A DNA stretch of 64,000 nt from JAYRSJ01 sp041920215 (GTDB lineage: Bacteria > Pseudomonadota > Gammaproteobacteria > Burkholderiales > Burkholderiaceae_C). Below, piece by piece: positions 51,371 through 59,844 of this stretch. Numbering within the stretch: position 1 is the stretch's first letter; every line of letters begins with the position of its first letter. Under the pieces are notes generated by a model. It had not been told where the DNA came from. It searched no databases and saw nothing but the letters and a program-made list of their open reading frames with translations. The position numbers were made by a program, and so were the translations under genes. The stretch covers positions 186,001 to 250,000 of the forward strand of contig JAYRSJ010000001.1 of NCBI GenBank assembly GCA_041920215.1. The letters run 5' to 3'.

Positions 51371-51652
51371 CTACCAGAACTGCGGCTGGCGGTGGGCCGG
51401 CTGCTCGGACAGCGCCTGCGGCGGCGCCTCGCAGCAGTAGCCGATATCGCGCAGCATGCGGGCGTCCAGCAGCTGGCCGGGGTGCGGGGCCGGCGGCAGC
51501 GGCGGGGGGGCCTGGCGGTCCCGCCGCGGGCGGCCGGCCGCGCCGAGCTGTTGGGCCAGCCGCCGATGCAGGGGCGTGTGGGTGGGATGGACGGTGGGCG
51601 ACCGGAAGGTCGCAGGGCCGGCAGGGGCGGCGCAGCAGCTCGAGGCATTCAT
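51371..51652 (-). CDS. Small protein divergent from the LysR gene, DUF1127-like end
   Basis: A 93-residue open frame starting MNASSCCAAPAGPATF, with AAGGAG about 10 nt before its ATG at 51652. The segment LLDARMLRDIGY (61-72) resembles the last helix of DUF1127 proteins (LDxRLLRDIGL). The middle is Pro/Arg-rich. Small DUF1127-like genes often lie divergent from LysR regulators. Codon-position bias in this GC-rich DNA does not settle whether it is coding. Confidence 0.5.
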   Translation of the reverse strand: MNASSCCAAPAGPATFRSPTVHPTHTPLHRRLAQQLGAAGRPRRDRQAPPPLPPAPHPGQLLDARMLRDIGYCCEAPPQALSEQPAHRQPQFW

Positions 51653-51749
51653 CGCGGGTTCACTCCTTGGATAGATCGCTGGGAGGGTGAGGCGTCGCTG
51701 CTCATCAGCGAACGTTGGCCTCAGAATAGGCAGCGGCGCTGGACAATGG

Positions 51750-51781
51750 AATTGATCAATTTCTACCGGATTGGTCGATTT
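51750..51781. promoter_or_regulatory. Paired LysR-type sites between the small gene and lysR
   Basis: AATTGATCAATT (51750-51761) is a perfect palindrome with the T-N11-A character of LysR sites. A related element ATTGGTCGATTT begins at 51770, 19 bp after the matching ATTGATCAATTT at 51751. The two lie on about the same helix face in the 160-bp divergent gap, which is AT-rich against its surroundings. Confidence 0.5.
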
Positions 51782-51812
51782 TTCTAACCAACTACCCCAC
51801 CATAGAAGCCCG

Positions 51813-52730
51813 ATGGCACGCCTGCCCCTGGCCACCTTGCCGACCTTTCGCACGGTCGCACGCCTGCAGAACCTGCGCGCCGCCGCCGAGCAGCTGCACC
51901 TGACCCATAGCGCGGTCAGCCACCAGCTCAAGAGCCTGGAGACCCAGCTGGGCCATGCGCTGTTCGAGCGCCGCGGCCGCCGCCTGCTGCTCAACAGTGC
52001 CGGCGCGGCCCTGCTGGAGAGCGTTGAGCGGGCGCTGCAGGAGCTGGAGCGCGGCATGGCCGATGCCGCCAACGCCGCCGGCCTGACGCCCGAGGGCCTG
52101 CGCATCTCGGTGCTGCCCAGCTTCGCGCAGCGCTGGCTGCTGCCGCGCATGCAGAACTGGCGCCGCGCCCACCCCGAGCTGGCGCTGGAGATCAGCAGCT
52201 CGGCCGCGCTGGCCGATCTGTCGCGCGAGGGCCTGCATGCCGCGATACGCCAGGGCCGCGGCCCCTGGCCGGGCCTGCTGGCCGAGCCGCTGATCGGCAC
52301 CGCCATGCCGCTGATCGTGGTGGGCTCGCCGGCCGCCGCGCGCCGCCTGGGCCTGGCCACAGCCAAGGCCCGCCAGCAGCCGCGCCCGCCGGACTTCGGC
52401 GACGAGCCGCTGCTCGGCCATGCCGAGCTGTGGGAGCAGTTCTTCGCCGAGGCCGGGCTGCGCCGCGCCAGCATCCACCCGGTGGCGGTGTTCAATGATG
52501 CCGGCCTGCTGCTGCAGGCGGCCGAGCAGGACCTGGGCCTGGCGCTGGCGCGCCAGATCCTGGCGGCCGATGCGCTGCGCCAGCGCCGCCTGGTGCAGCT
52601 CTCGCCGCTGTCCATCGTCCATCCGCAGGCCCATGCCTATCAGCTGGTCTATCCGCCGGCCCTGGCCAGCTGGCCGCCGCTGCTGGCGCTGCGCGACTGG
52701 CTGCAGCTGGAGCTGGGGCGGCAGCCATAA
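51813..52730 (+). CDS. LysR-family transcription regulator, GcvA-like
   Basis: DNA-binding activator/repressor of 305 residues. The N-terminal helix-turn-helix reads LPTFRTVARLQNLRAAAEQL and LTHSAVSHQLKSLETQLGHA, then LFERRGRRLLL, the GcvA-type pattern. The effector domain follows (LRISVLPSFAQRWLLPRMQ). The ATG at 51813 gives the standard family start; an upstream in-frame start adds 14 unlike residues. It lies divergent from a small gene over a paired operator and 10 bp before a binding-protein gene. Confidence 0.92.
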   Translation: MARLPLATLPTFRTVARLQNLRAAAEQLHLTHSAVSHQLKSLETQLGHALFERRGRRLLLNSAGAALLESVERALQELERGMADAANAAGLTPEGLRISVLPSFAQRWLLPRMQNWRRAHPELALEISSSAALADLSREGLHAAIRQGRGPWPGLLAEPLIGTAMPLIVVGSPAAARRLGLATAKARQQPRPPDFGDEPLLGHAELWEQFFAEAGLRRASIHPVAVFNDAGLLLQAAEQDLGLALARQILAADALRQRRLVQLSPLSIVHPQAHAYQLVYPPALASWPPLLALRDWLQLELGRQP

Positions 52731-52740
52731 TCGGCCGACC

Positions 52741-53523
52741 ATGCCACGCCGCGCCCCTTCCCGCTGGCTCGCCTGCCTGCTGATCGCCACCGGTCCGTCG
52801 CTGGCGGCGTCGGCGCCGGCCCAGACTCCGCCGCCCCTGCGCCTGCTGGCCTCGGAGGCCTGGGCCATGCCGCTGGCCCAGCTGCAGCGCAGCCGCGGCG
52901 TGCTGCAGCTCAGCGACGGCGTGCTCCTGCACTGGGGCGAGGCGCTGGCCCGCGAGCTCGGCCGGCCGGTCAGCTGGGTGCTGCGGCCGCGCAAGCGCAT
53001 CGAGTCCAGCCTGCTGGACGATGCCGCCGACCTCTACTGCCTGCTGCATCCCGACTGGCTCTCGGCCGAGGGGCGCGGCCGCATGCAGTGGCCGGCCCAG
53101 CCTTTTATGCAGATCGAGGAACGCCTGGTCGCCGCACCGGGCCAGCCGCTGCCGGCCATGCTGGCCGATCTGGACGGCCAGACCCTGGGCACGGTGCTGG
53201 GCTACCACTACCCGCTGCTGGACCCGGGCTTCGCCAGCGGCCGCCACTTCCGCGACGACGCCCCCAACGAGGCCTTGCTGGCGCGCAAGCTGCTGCAGGG
53301 CAAGAACCGCTACGGCGTGATGCGCAGCCTCGATCTGGACTGGATCAACCGCGGTCAGCCCGCGCCGGCCCGGCTGCAGGCCAGCGATATCGTGCTGACC
53401 AGCAAGCCGGTGTTCTGCGTGCTGGCCCCGGCGGCCCGGCTCGCCCTGCCCGACTTCGAGCAGGCCCAGCAGAAACTGCTCAAGCGCGGGGTGCTGCAGC
53501 AGATTCTGGAGCGCTACCGCTGA
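52741..53523 (+). CDS. Periplasmic solute-binding-like protein (family 3)
   Basis: The 260-residue protein has a signal peptide (RWLACLLIATGPSLAASAPAQ) and a type-II binding-protein layout (LRLLASEAWAMPLAQLQ, DLDGQTLGTVLGYHYP, ARKLLQGKNRYGVMRSLDL). No transporter genes are next to it, so it may be a stand-alone sensor or enzyme-like domain. It starts 10 bp after the LysR stop and its end overlaps the convergent MATE gene by 10 bp. Confidence 0.8.
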   Translation: MPRRAPSRWLACLLIATGPSLAASAPAQTPPPLRLLASEAWAMPLAQLQRSRGVLQLSDGVLLHWGEALARELGRPVSWVLRPRKRIESSLLDDAADLYCLLHPDWLSAEGRGRMQWPAQPFMQIEERLVAAPGQPLPAMLADLDGQTLGTVLGYHYPLLDPGFASGRHFRDDAPNEALLARKLLQGKNRYGVMRSLDLDWINRGQPAPARLQASDIVLTSKPVFCVLAPAARLALPDFEQAQQKLLKRGVLQQILERYR

Positions 53524-54884
53524 GGGGCTGACGCGCGGCGCAGCCGCCGGTGCGCGGCACGCGCCTGCGGCACCCAGGCCAGGCGCACCCAGCGCCGCCA
53601 CATCAGCAGGCCGCGCAGCCATTCGTCCAGCACATAGGCCAGCCAGATGCCCGGCAGGCCCCAGCCCAGCTGCACGCCGAAGAACCAGCTGCCGCCGGCC
53701 AGCACCACCAGCATCGAGCCCGCGCCAACCAGCACCGGATAGCGCGCGTCGCCGGCCGCGCGCAGCGCATTGATCACCACCAGATTGAAGGTACGGCCCG
53801 GCTCCAGCAGCACGGTCAGCCACATCAGCGTGCTGCCGGCCGCGATGATGGCGGGGTCGCTGCTGAACAGGCGCAGCAGCCAGGGCGCGCCCAGCGCCGC
53901 CGCCAGGGCCACCACCACGCTGACCACCAGGCCGCGCGCCAGCGAGCGCCGCACCAGGCGGTAGGCCTGGTGCAGGCGGCCGGCGCCGATCTGGTGGCCC
54001 ACGACGATCTCCACCGCAAAGCCGGTGGCCAGGCCGAACAGCAGCACGAACATCATCAGCTGCTGGGCATAGGCCTGGGTGGCCAGGGCCTGGGCACCCA
54101 GGCCACCGGCCACCGCCACGCTGACCATGAAGGCCAGGCGGTAGGCGATGTTCTCGCCGGCACCGGGCAGGCCGATGTGCAGGATGGCGGCCAGTTCGGG
54201 CCGCGGCAGCGCCCCCCAGTGCCGCGCCGCCGGGCGCAGGCCCAGGCGCTGGCGCCACAGCCATAGATGCAGGCCCAGACCCAGCGCGCGGCTGGCCGCC
54301 AGCGCCAGCGCAAAGCCGGGCAGGCCCAGCCAGCGCATCAGCGGAATCGCCAGGCCCAGCTGCAGCAGCTGCATCGCCACCAGCACCGCCAGCGTGTCGC
54401 GGGCGCGCAGATGGGCGCGCATCACGCTGGCCATGACGGCGTTCCAGGCATCCAGCAGCATGGCCGGGGCCAGGGCCACAAGCAGCGGCACGGCCAGCGG
54501 CAGCACCTCGGGCGGCGCCTTCATCAGGCGCAGCAGCGGCTCGGCCGCCCCCGCCGCGGCCAGCGCGGTCAGCAGGCCCAGCCAGCTGCTGGCGCCCAGG
54601 GCCGCCAACGCCAGCGCGTCGGCGCGGTCGCGCCGGCCGGCGCCCAGGGCCTGGGTGATCACCACGCTGACGCCGGCACCAATGATGCGAAACAGGATGA
54701 AGAGCGTGCCCGACACATGGTTGGCCAGCGCAAAGCTGGCGCCCGCGGTGTCGGACAGCTGCGCCGCCAACAGCGTGCCGACCAGGCCCACCGCAATGCC
54801 CAGCAGCAGCTCGGTGAACAGCGGCCAGGCCAGCGAGAACAGGCGTGGCGAGGGCGCGGCAGGGCGGGATTGGGTGGTGGGCAT
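53514..54884 (-). CDS. MATE-family multidrug/sodium antiporter
   Basis: The 456-residue inner-membrane exporter has about twelve spans in two similar halves. Family landmarks are LAWPLFTELLLGIAVGLVGT, GAGVSVVITQALGAGRRDRA in the first half and GFAVEIVVGHQIGAGRLHQA in the second. Substrate cannot be read from sequence. The start at 54884 is the first ATG of the frame with a hydrophobic segment following. Its 3-prime end overlaps the binding-protein gene. Confidence 0.93.
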   Translation of the reverse strand: MPTTQSRPAAPSPRLFSLAWPLFTELLLGIAVGLVGTLLAAQLSDTAGASFALANHVSGTLFILFRIIGAGVSVVITQALGAGRRDRADALALAALGASSWLGLLTALAAAGAAEPLLRLMKAPPEVLPLAVPLLVALAPAMLLDAWNAVMASVMRAHLRARDTLAVLVAMQLLQLGLAIPLMRWLGLPGFALALAASRALGLGLHLWLWRQRLGLRPAARHWGALPRPELAAILHIGLPGAGENIAYRLAFMVSVAVAGGLGAQALATQAYAQQLMMFVLLFGLATGFAVEIVVGHQIGAGRLHQAYRLVRRSLARGLVVSVVVALAAALGAPWLLRLFSSDPAIIAAGSTLMWLTVLLEPGRTFNLVVINALRAAGDARYPVLVGAGSMLVVLAGGSWFFGVQLGWGLPGIWLAYVLDEWLRGLLMWRRWVRLAWVPQARAAHRRLRRASAPQR

Positions 54885-55012
54885 CGGGGCGCAGCATAGC
54901 GAGGCCGGCGGTAACCGCGCGGTAACTGGCGCGGGCGAGCTGATGAGGGCGAGTTATGGGCGCCGCCCAGCTTGGCATGCGCCAGCGCCGGCCCAGGCCC
55001 TACAGTGCCGCC

Positions 55013-55900
55013 ATGCTGAAGACCGAAACCCCGCGCAGCGAGCACAGCGAGCTGGACCTCTATGACAGCGGCCAGCTGCTGCAGTTGCTGGTCGACGATC
55101 AGCTGCAGGCGGTGGCGGCGGTGCAGCTGGCCCTGCCGGCCCTGACCCAGGCTGTCGAGGCCGCCCTGCCGCGCCTGCGCGCCGGCGGGCGCCTGCTCTA
55201 TGCCGGGGCCGGCACCTCGGGCCGGCTGGGCGTGCTGGACAGCGTGGAGCTGGGCCCCACCTTCTCCTGGCCGCGCGAGCGGGCGCAGGCCCTGCTGGCC
55301 GGCGGCGCGGCGGCCATGTTCGTCGCGGTGGAGGGCGCCGAGGACGATGCCGACCAGGGCGCGCGCGATCTGCAGGCCCTGGCGCCGCAGGCCGACGATG
55401 TGCTGCTGGCGCTGGCCGCCTCGGGCGGCACGCCCTATGTGCTGGGCGCGCTGCGCGCGGCTCGCGCGGCCGGCAGCCTGTGCGTGGGCTTTGCCAACAA
55501 TCCCGGCGCGCCGGTGCTGGCGGCCGCCGACATCGCCGTGCTGCTGGACACCGGCCCCGAGCTGATCTCGGGCAGCACCCGGCTGAAGGCCGGCACCGCC
55601 CAGAAGATCGCGCTGAACAGCTTCTCCAGCGCGCTGATGGTCAGGCTGGGCAAGGTCTACCGCAATCTGATGGTCGATCTGCGCGCCAGCAATGCCAAGC
55701 TGCTGCAGCGCGCGGTGGCGCTGACGCTGCACGCCGCCGGCAGTGACGACGAGGCCGCGGCCCGGGCCGCGCTGGCGGCCTGCGACTGGCAGGTCAAGCC
55801 GGCGGTGCTGATGCTGGCGCTGGGCCTGCCCTCGGCCGCGGCGGCGCGCGCGGCACTGGCGGCCGCGGACGGCGATCTGCGCCGGGCGCTGGGCGCCTGA
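55013..55900 (+). CDS. murQ: N-acetylmuramic acid 6-phosphate etherase MurQ
   Basis: Cleaves the lactyl ether of MurNAc-6-phosphate to GlcNAc-6-phosphate and D-lactate in cell-wall salvage. The 295-residue SIS-domain protein contains LLYAGAGTSGRLGVLDSVEL and GPTFSWPRERAQALLAGG, LALAASGGTPYVLGAL, and the conserved ELISGSTRLKAGTAQK and NSFSSALMVRLGKVYRNLMV. The ATG at 55013 gives a full-length family protein. It is followed by an AmpG-like permease 40 bp downstream. Confidence 0.95.
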   Translation: MLKTETPRSEHSELDLYDSGQLLQLLVDDQLQAVAAVQLALPALTQAVEAALPRLRAGGRLLYAGAGTSGRLGVLDSVELGPTFSWPRERAQALLAGGAAAMFVAVEGAEDDADQGARDLQALAPQADDVLLALAASGGTPYVLGALRAARAAGSLCVGFANNPGAPVLAAADIAVLLDTGPELISGSTRLKAGTAQKIALNSFSSALMVRLGKVYRNLMVDLRASNAKLLQRAVALTLHAAGSDDEAAARAALAACDWQVKPAVLMLALGLPSAAAARAALAAADGDLRRALGA

Positions 55901-55940
55901 GCCCGGGCCCTTCCCGCTTCGGCATGGGCAAGCGACGAGA

Positions 55941-57248
55941 ATGCGCGGCATGACTGTTGCCGCCCCCAAGACCCCCAGCCCCTGGGCCTGGATACCGACC
56001 CTCTATTTCGGCCAGGCCATGCCCTATCTGGTCGTGATGACGCTGTCGGTCGTCATGTACAAGAACCTGGCGGTCTCCAATGCCGAGATCGCGCTCTACA
56101 CCAGCTGGCTCTATCTGCCCTGGGTGATCAAGCCGCTGTGGTCACCGCTGATCGAGATCTTCGGCAGCAAGCGCGGCTGGATCACCGCGCTGCAGTTCCT
56201 GGTCGGCGCCAGCCTGGCGCTGGTGGCGCTGTCGGTGCCGGCGCCCAAGTTCTTCCAGCTGACGCTGGCGATGTTCTGGCTGATGGCCTTCGCCTCGGCC
56301 TCGCACGACATCGCGGCCGACGGCTTTTACATGCTGGCGCTCAAGACCCACCAGCAGGCCGCCTTCGTCGGCGTGCGCTCCACCTTCTACCGCCTGGCCA
56401 ATATCGGCGGCCAGGGCGGCCTGGTCTATCTGGCCGGCGAGCTGCAGGAGCGCACCGGCAGCATGACGACGGCCTGGAGCCTGGTGTTCTTCGTGCTGGC
56501 CGGCTTCTTCGTCGCGCTGGCCGCCTATCACCAGTGGATGCTGCCGCGACCGGTGGCCGACCAGCGCCGCGCGCCGCCCCGCGACGGCTGGCTGCGCGAG
56601 TTCTTCGCGGTCTTCGCCGCCTTCTTCCGCAAGCCCGGCATCGGCCTGTTCCTGGCCTTCCTGCTGCTGTACCGCTTTCCCGAGGCCCAGCTGCTGAAGC
56701 TGGCCGCGCCCTTCCTGCTCGACAAGCCGGAGGCCGGCGGCCTGGCGCTGACGACCAAGCAGTTGGGCATCGCCTACGGCACGGTGGGCCTGAGCGCGCT
56801 GACTCTGGGCGGCCTGCTGGGCGGCTGGATCATCTCGCGCACCGGCCTGCGCCGGGCGCTCTGGCCCATGGTGCTGGCCATCAATGTGCCCAACATCGTC
56901 TATGTGCTGCTGGCCGCCTGGCCCAGCCAGAACCTCTGGCTGGTCAGCGCCGCGCTGGCCTTCGAGCAGTTCGGCTACGGCCTGGGCTTTGCCGCCTATC
57001 TGCTGGTGATGATCTACATGGCCGAGGGCGAGCACAAGACCGCGCATTACGCGATCTGCACCGGCTTCATGGCCCTGGGCATGATGCTGCCCGGCATGTG
57101 GAGCGGCTGGCTGCAGCAGCAGCTGGGCTATCTGAACTTCTTCCTCTGGGTGCTGATCGCCACCCTGCCCTCCTTCGTGGTGACCGCGCTGATCCGCGTG
57201 CCGGCCGACTTCGGCAAGAAGGACGACACGCAGGAGGACGCGCAATGA
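55941..57248 (+). CDS. AmpG-like muropeptide MFS permease
   Basis: The 435-residue protein has about twelve membrane spans and resembles AmpG-type permeases: WIPTLYFGQAMPYLVVMTLS, YLPWVIKPLWSPLIEIFGSK (the K-x-LWSP-x-I/V-D/E-like motif), RGWITALQFL, and SASHDIAADGFY. AmpG imports anhydro-muropeptides. It may equally be a related sugar permease; its company (murQ upstream, glycan hydrolase downstream, ATGA overlap) supports cell-wall sugar uptake. A second ATG at 55950 is possible. Confidence 0.8.
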   Translation: MRGMTVAAPKTPSPWAWIPTLYFGQAMPYLVVMTLSVVMYKNLAVSNAEIALYTSWLYLPWVIKPLWSPLIEIFGSKRGWITALQFLVGASLALVALSVPAPKFFQLTLAMFWLMAFASASHDIAADGFYMLALKTHQQAAFVGVRSTFYRLANIGGQGGLVYLAGELQERTGSMTTAWSLVFFVLAGFFVALAAYHQWMLPRPVADQRRAPPRDGWLREFFAVFAAFFRKPGIGLFLAFLLLYRFPEAQLLKLAAPFLLDKPEAGGLALTTKQLGIAYGTVGLSALTLGGLLGGWIISRTGLRRALWPMVLAINVPNIVYVLLAAWPSQNLWLVSAALAFEQFGYGLGFAAYLLVMIYMAEGEHKTAHYAICTGFMALGMMLPGMWSGWLQQQLGYLNFFLWVLIATLPSFVVTALIRVPADFGKKDDTQEDAQ

Positions 57249-58807
57249 GCCGCCACCAGCACCAGCGCCGCTGCCTGCTGCTGGGCGCCGCCGCGCTGGC
57301 CGGCTGCAGTGCCGTCACGCCCCAGCTGCCGCTGGGCTCGGCCGGCGCGCTGCTGCAGGACGCCCCCGATCTGGTCGATGCCGCGCCGCCGGCGCCGCGC
57401 GAGTTCCGCGCCGCCTGGGTGGCCACGGTGGCCAATATCGACTGGCCCAGCAAGCCCGGGCTCAGCGCGGCGCAGCAGATTGCCGAGATGCGCGCGCTGC
57501 TGGACCGCGCCCAGCAGCTCAGGCTCAACGCCATCGTGCTGCAGGTGCGCAGCAGCGCCGACGCGCTCTACGAATCGGCGCTGGAGCCCTGGAGCGAGTA
57601 TCTGAGCGGCCAGCAGGGCCAGTCGCCCGGCTACGACCCGCTGGCGCTGTGGATCAGCGAGGCCCACCAGCGCGGGCTGGAGCTGCACGCCTGGTTCAAC
57701 CCCTTCCGCGCGCGCCCAAGCGCGGCGCGCTCGGCCGCGGCGCCGCGCCATCTGAGCCTCAGCCGGCCCGACTGGGTGCGCCGCTACGGCGACCAGCTCT
57801 GGATCGACCCCGCCGAGCCCGAGGCTGCCGCCCACACGCTGGCGGTGGTGGCCGATGTGCTGCGCCGCTACGACATCGACGGCGTCCATATCGACGACTA
57901 CTTCTACCCCTATCCGGTGCCGGCCCCGGGCGCCGAGGCCGGCAAGGGGCCCGAGCTGGACTTCCCGGACGACGCGCCCTGGCAGCGCTATCTGCTGGCC
58001 GGCGGCACGCTGGCGCGCGCCGACTGGCGGCGCGCCCAGGTCGACGAGCTGGTGCGCCGGCTGCACGAGCTGATACGGCGCAGCAAGCCCTGGGTACGTT
58101 TCGGCATCAGCCCCTTCGGCATCGGCAAGCCGGCACTGCGGCCCGCCGGAATCGCCGGCTTCAGCCAGTACGACAAGCTCTATGCCGATGTGGAGCGCTG
58201 GCTGGCCGAGGGCTGGCTGGACTATCTGGCGCCCCAGCTCTACTGGCCGATGGCGCAGAAGGCCCAGGCCTTTGCGCCGCTGCTGGATTACTGGCATCAG
58301 CAAAACCCCAAGGGCCGCCACATCTGGCCGGGCCTGTTCACCAGCCGCATCAACGACAAGGCCGACAGCTGGCCGGTGGCCGAGATCGAGGCCCAGATCG
58401 CCGACGTGCGCAGCCGCTATCCGGGCAGCGGCCATCTGCACTTCAGCATGGTGGCGCTGAGCCAGAACCGCCGCGGCCTGGCCGACAGCCTGGCCCGCCA
58501 GGCCTATGCCGAGGCCGCGCTGCCGCCGGCCAGCCCCTGGCTGGAGGCCGGCGGACCGGCCGCACCGCTGCTGCGCGGCTGGATGGAGGGGCCACAGCAG
58601 CTGCGCCTGCTGCTGCTGGCCGGTGCCGGCAAGCCGGTGACCCGCTATGCGCTCTGGCTGCGACGCGCCGGACGCTGGCAGTTCCTCAGCGTCAGCGGGC
58701 CCGAGCTGCTGATCGAAAACAGCGACGTTGTCGACGCCCTCGTGGTTTCGGCGGTGGACCGGGTTGGCAACGAGGGCGCCCGCCACGCCTACCGGCTGCT
58801 GCCCTGA
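57245..58807 (+). CDS. DigH-like GHL10 (DUF187) glycan hydrolase lipoprotein
   Basis: The 520-residue protein is a lipoprotein (CLLLGAAALAGC, Cys at about 21) with a glycosyl-hydrolase-like GHL10 domain: FRAAWVATVANIDWPSKPGL, LDRAQQLRLNAIVLQVRS, LHAWFNPFRARP, DIDGVHIDDYFYPYP and APQLYWPMAQKAQAF. E. coli DigH of this family cuts denuded peptidoglycan glycan strands at the division site. The C-terminal 100 residues form an extra beta-rich domain. The ATG overlaps the permease stop (ATGA). Confidence 0.87.
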   Translation: MSRHQHQRRCLLLGAAALAGCSAVTPQLPLGSAGALLQDAPDLVDAAPPAPREFRAAWVATVANIDWPSKPGLSAAQQIAEMRALLDRAQQLRLNAIVLQVRSSADALYESALEPWSEYLSGQQGQSPGYDPLALWISEAHQRGLELHAWFNPFRARPSAARSAAAPRHLSLSRPDWVRRYGDQLWIDPAEPEAAAHTLAVVADVLRRYDIDGVHIDDYFYPYPVPAPGAEAGKGPELDFPDDAPWQRYLLAGGTLARADWRRAQVDELVRRLHELIRRSKPWVRFGISPFGIGKPALRPAGIAGFSQYDKLYADVERWLAEGWLDYLAPQLYWPMAQKAQAFAPLLDYWHQQNPKGRHIWPGLFTSRINDKADSWPVAEIEAQIADVRSRYPGSGHLHFSMVALSQNRRGLADSLARQAYAEAALPPASPWLEAGGPAAPLLRGWMEGPQQLRLLLLAGAGKPVTRYALWLRRAGRWQFLSVSGPELLIENSDVVDALVVSAVDRVGNEGARHAYRLLP

Positions 58808-59622
58808 TGAAACCTGGCCAGCTCCTGGCGCCGCAGCGCCTCGAGCCGGCCCTGCGCCTGCAAAGCCGCATGGCTGCGCTGCAGCGCCTGCAGCAGCTGC
58901 AGATCGCTGCCATGGCTGGCCGCCAGCCAGAGCGGATTGCTCAGCGCGACGATGGGCAGCACCGGCACGAAGTCCTCGGCCTGCAGACCCTGCTCATGGG
59001 CCCGGTAGGCCAGGCTGATGTCAGGGTGGGCGAACAGATCGATGCGGCCCAGCTGGGCCTTGGGCAGGTTGCGCGCATTGGCATGCACAGCATCGATGAC
59101 GGTGTTGTCGCCGCCCTGCCCCAGGCCCTGGGCCAGCAGCCACTCATGGAAGTTCGACCGGTCCTGCACCCCGATGCGCAAACCGCGGCCCTTCAGCTCG
59201 GCCAGGCTGCGCAACTGCGGCAGCAGCGCACGCCGGCTCTTGTAGAGCCAGAGCTGGTAGGGCGCCACCTCGGCCAGCCAGTGGAACTCATGCTCGCGCT
59301 CGGGCGTGCGCGCCAGGCTCAGGACCAGCACATTGGGCTGCGCCTGCGCCTGCGCCAGGGCCCGCTTCAGCGGCAGCAGCTGCAGCCCGGTGCCACGCAG
59401 CTCCAGCTGGCGGCCGGCATGCTGCAGCAGCTCCTGCACATAGGCATGCACATAACCGGCCGGCTTGCCGTCCTCGCCCGCATACTGCAGCGGGGCAAAG
59501 CTGTCGGCCAGCACCTGCAGATTCACCGGCGAAGCGGCCCGGCTCGCAGCCGGAGCGGCCCACAGCAGCAGACCGGCCAGGCCCGCCGCGGCCAGCCGCC
59601 TGCGCATCGTCAGCACCCTCAT
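58789..59622 (-). CDS. Periplasmic solute-binding-like protein (family 3)
   Basis: The 277-residue protein has a signal peptide (RRRLAAAGLAGLLLWAAPAAS) and a type-II binding fold with family 3 features (LQVLADSFAPLQYAGEDGKP, GYVHAYVQELLQHAGRQLEL, GRGLRIGVQDRSNFHEWLL). The ATG at 59622 has AGAGGGG about 6 nt upstream. It runs against the neighbours and its 3-prime end overlaps the GHL10 gene by 19 bp. No ABC partners are near; a sensory or salvage-related role is only a guess. Confidence 0.8.
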   Translation of the reverse strand: MRVLTMRRRLAAAGLAGLLLWAAPAASRAASPVNLQVLADSFAPLQYAGEDGKPAGYVHAYVQELLQHAGRQLELRGTGLQLLPLKRALAQAQAQPNVLVLSLARTPEREHEFHWLAEVAPYQLWLYKSRRALLPQLRSLAELKGRGLRIGVQDRSNFHEWLLAQGLGQGGDNTVIDAVHANARNLPKAQLGRIDLFAHPDISLAYRAHEQGLQAEDFVPVLPIVALSNPLWLAASHGSDLQLLQALQRSHAALQAQGRLEALRRQELARFHQGSSR

Positions 59623-59844
59623 CCTCATCCCCTCTGCCCGGCGCCTTTTGAATGGCTGGCTGCTGCCGCCGGCTGCCGTGGCAGGGATACTAACGCCACC
59701 GCCTGCGTGCTTCCGGGGGAAAATGCCGGGACTTGATGCCAAAGGACTGCCGATGATCAAGCCGCCCCAGCCATTGCCGCCCGTTATGGCTGGCCCGCCC
59801 TTTGACATTGGCGGCCGCAGGCGGCCGCCACTAAGCTGGCGCGC

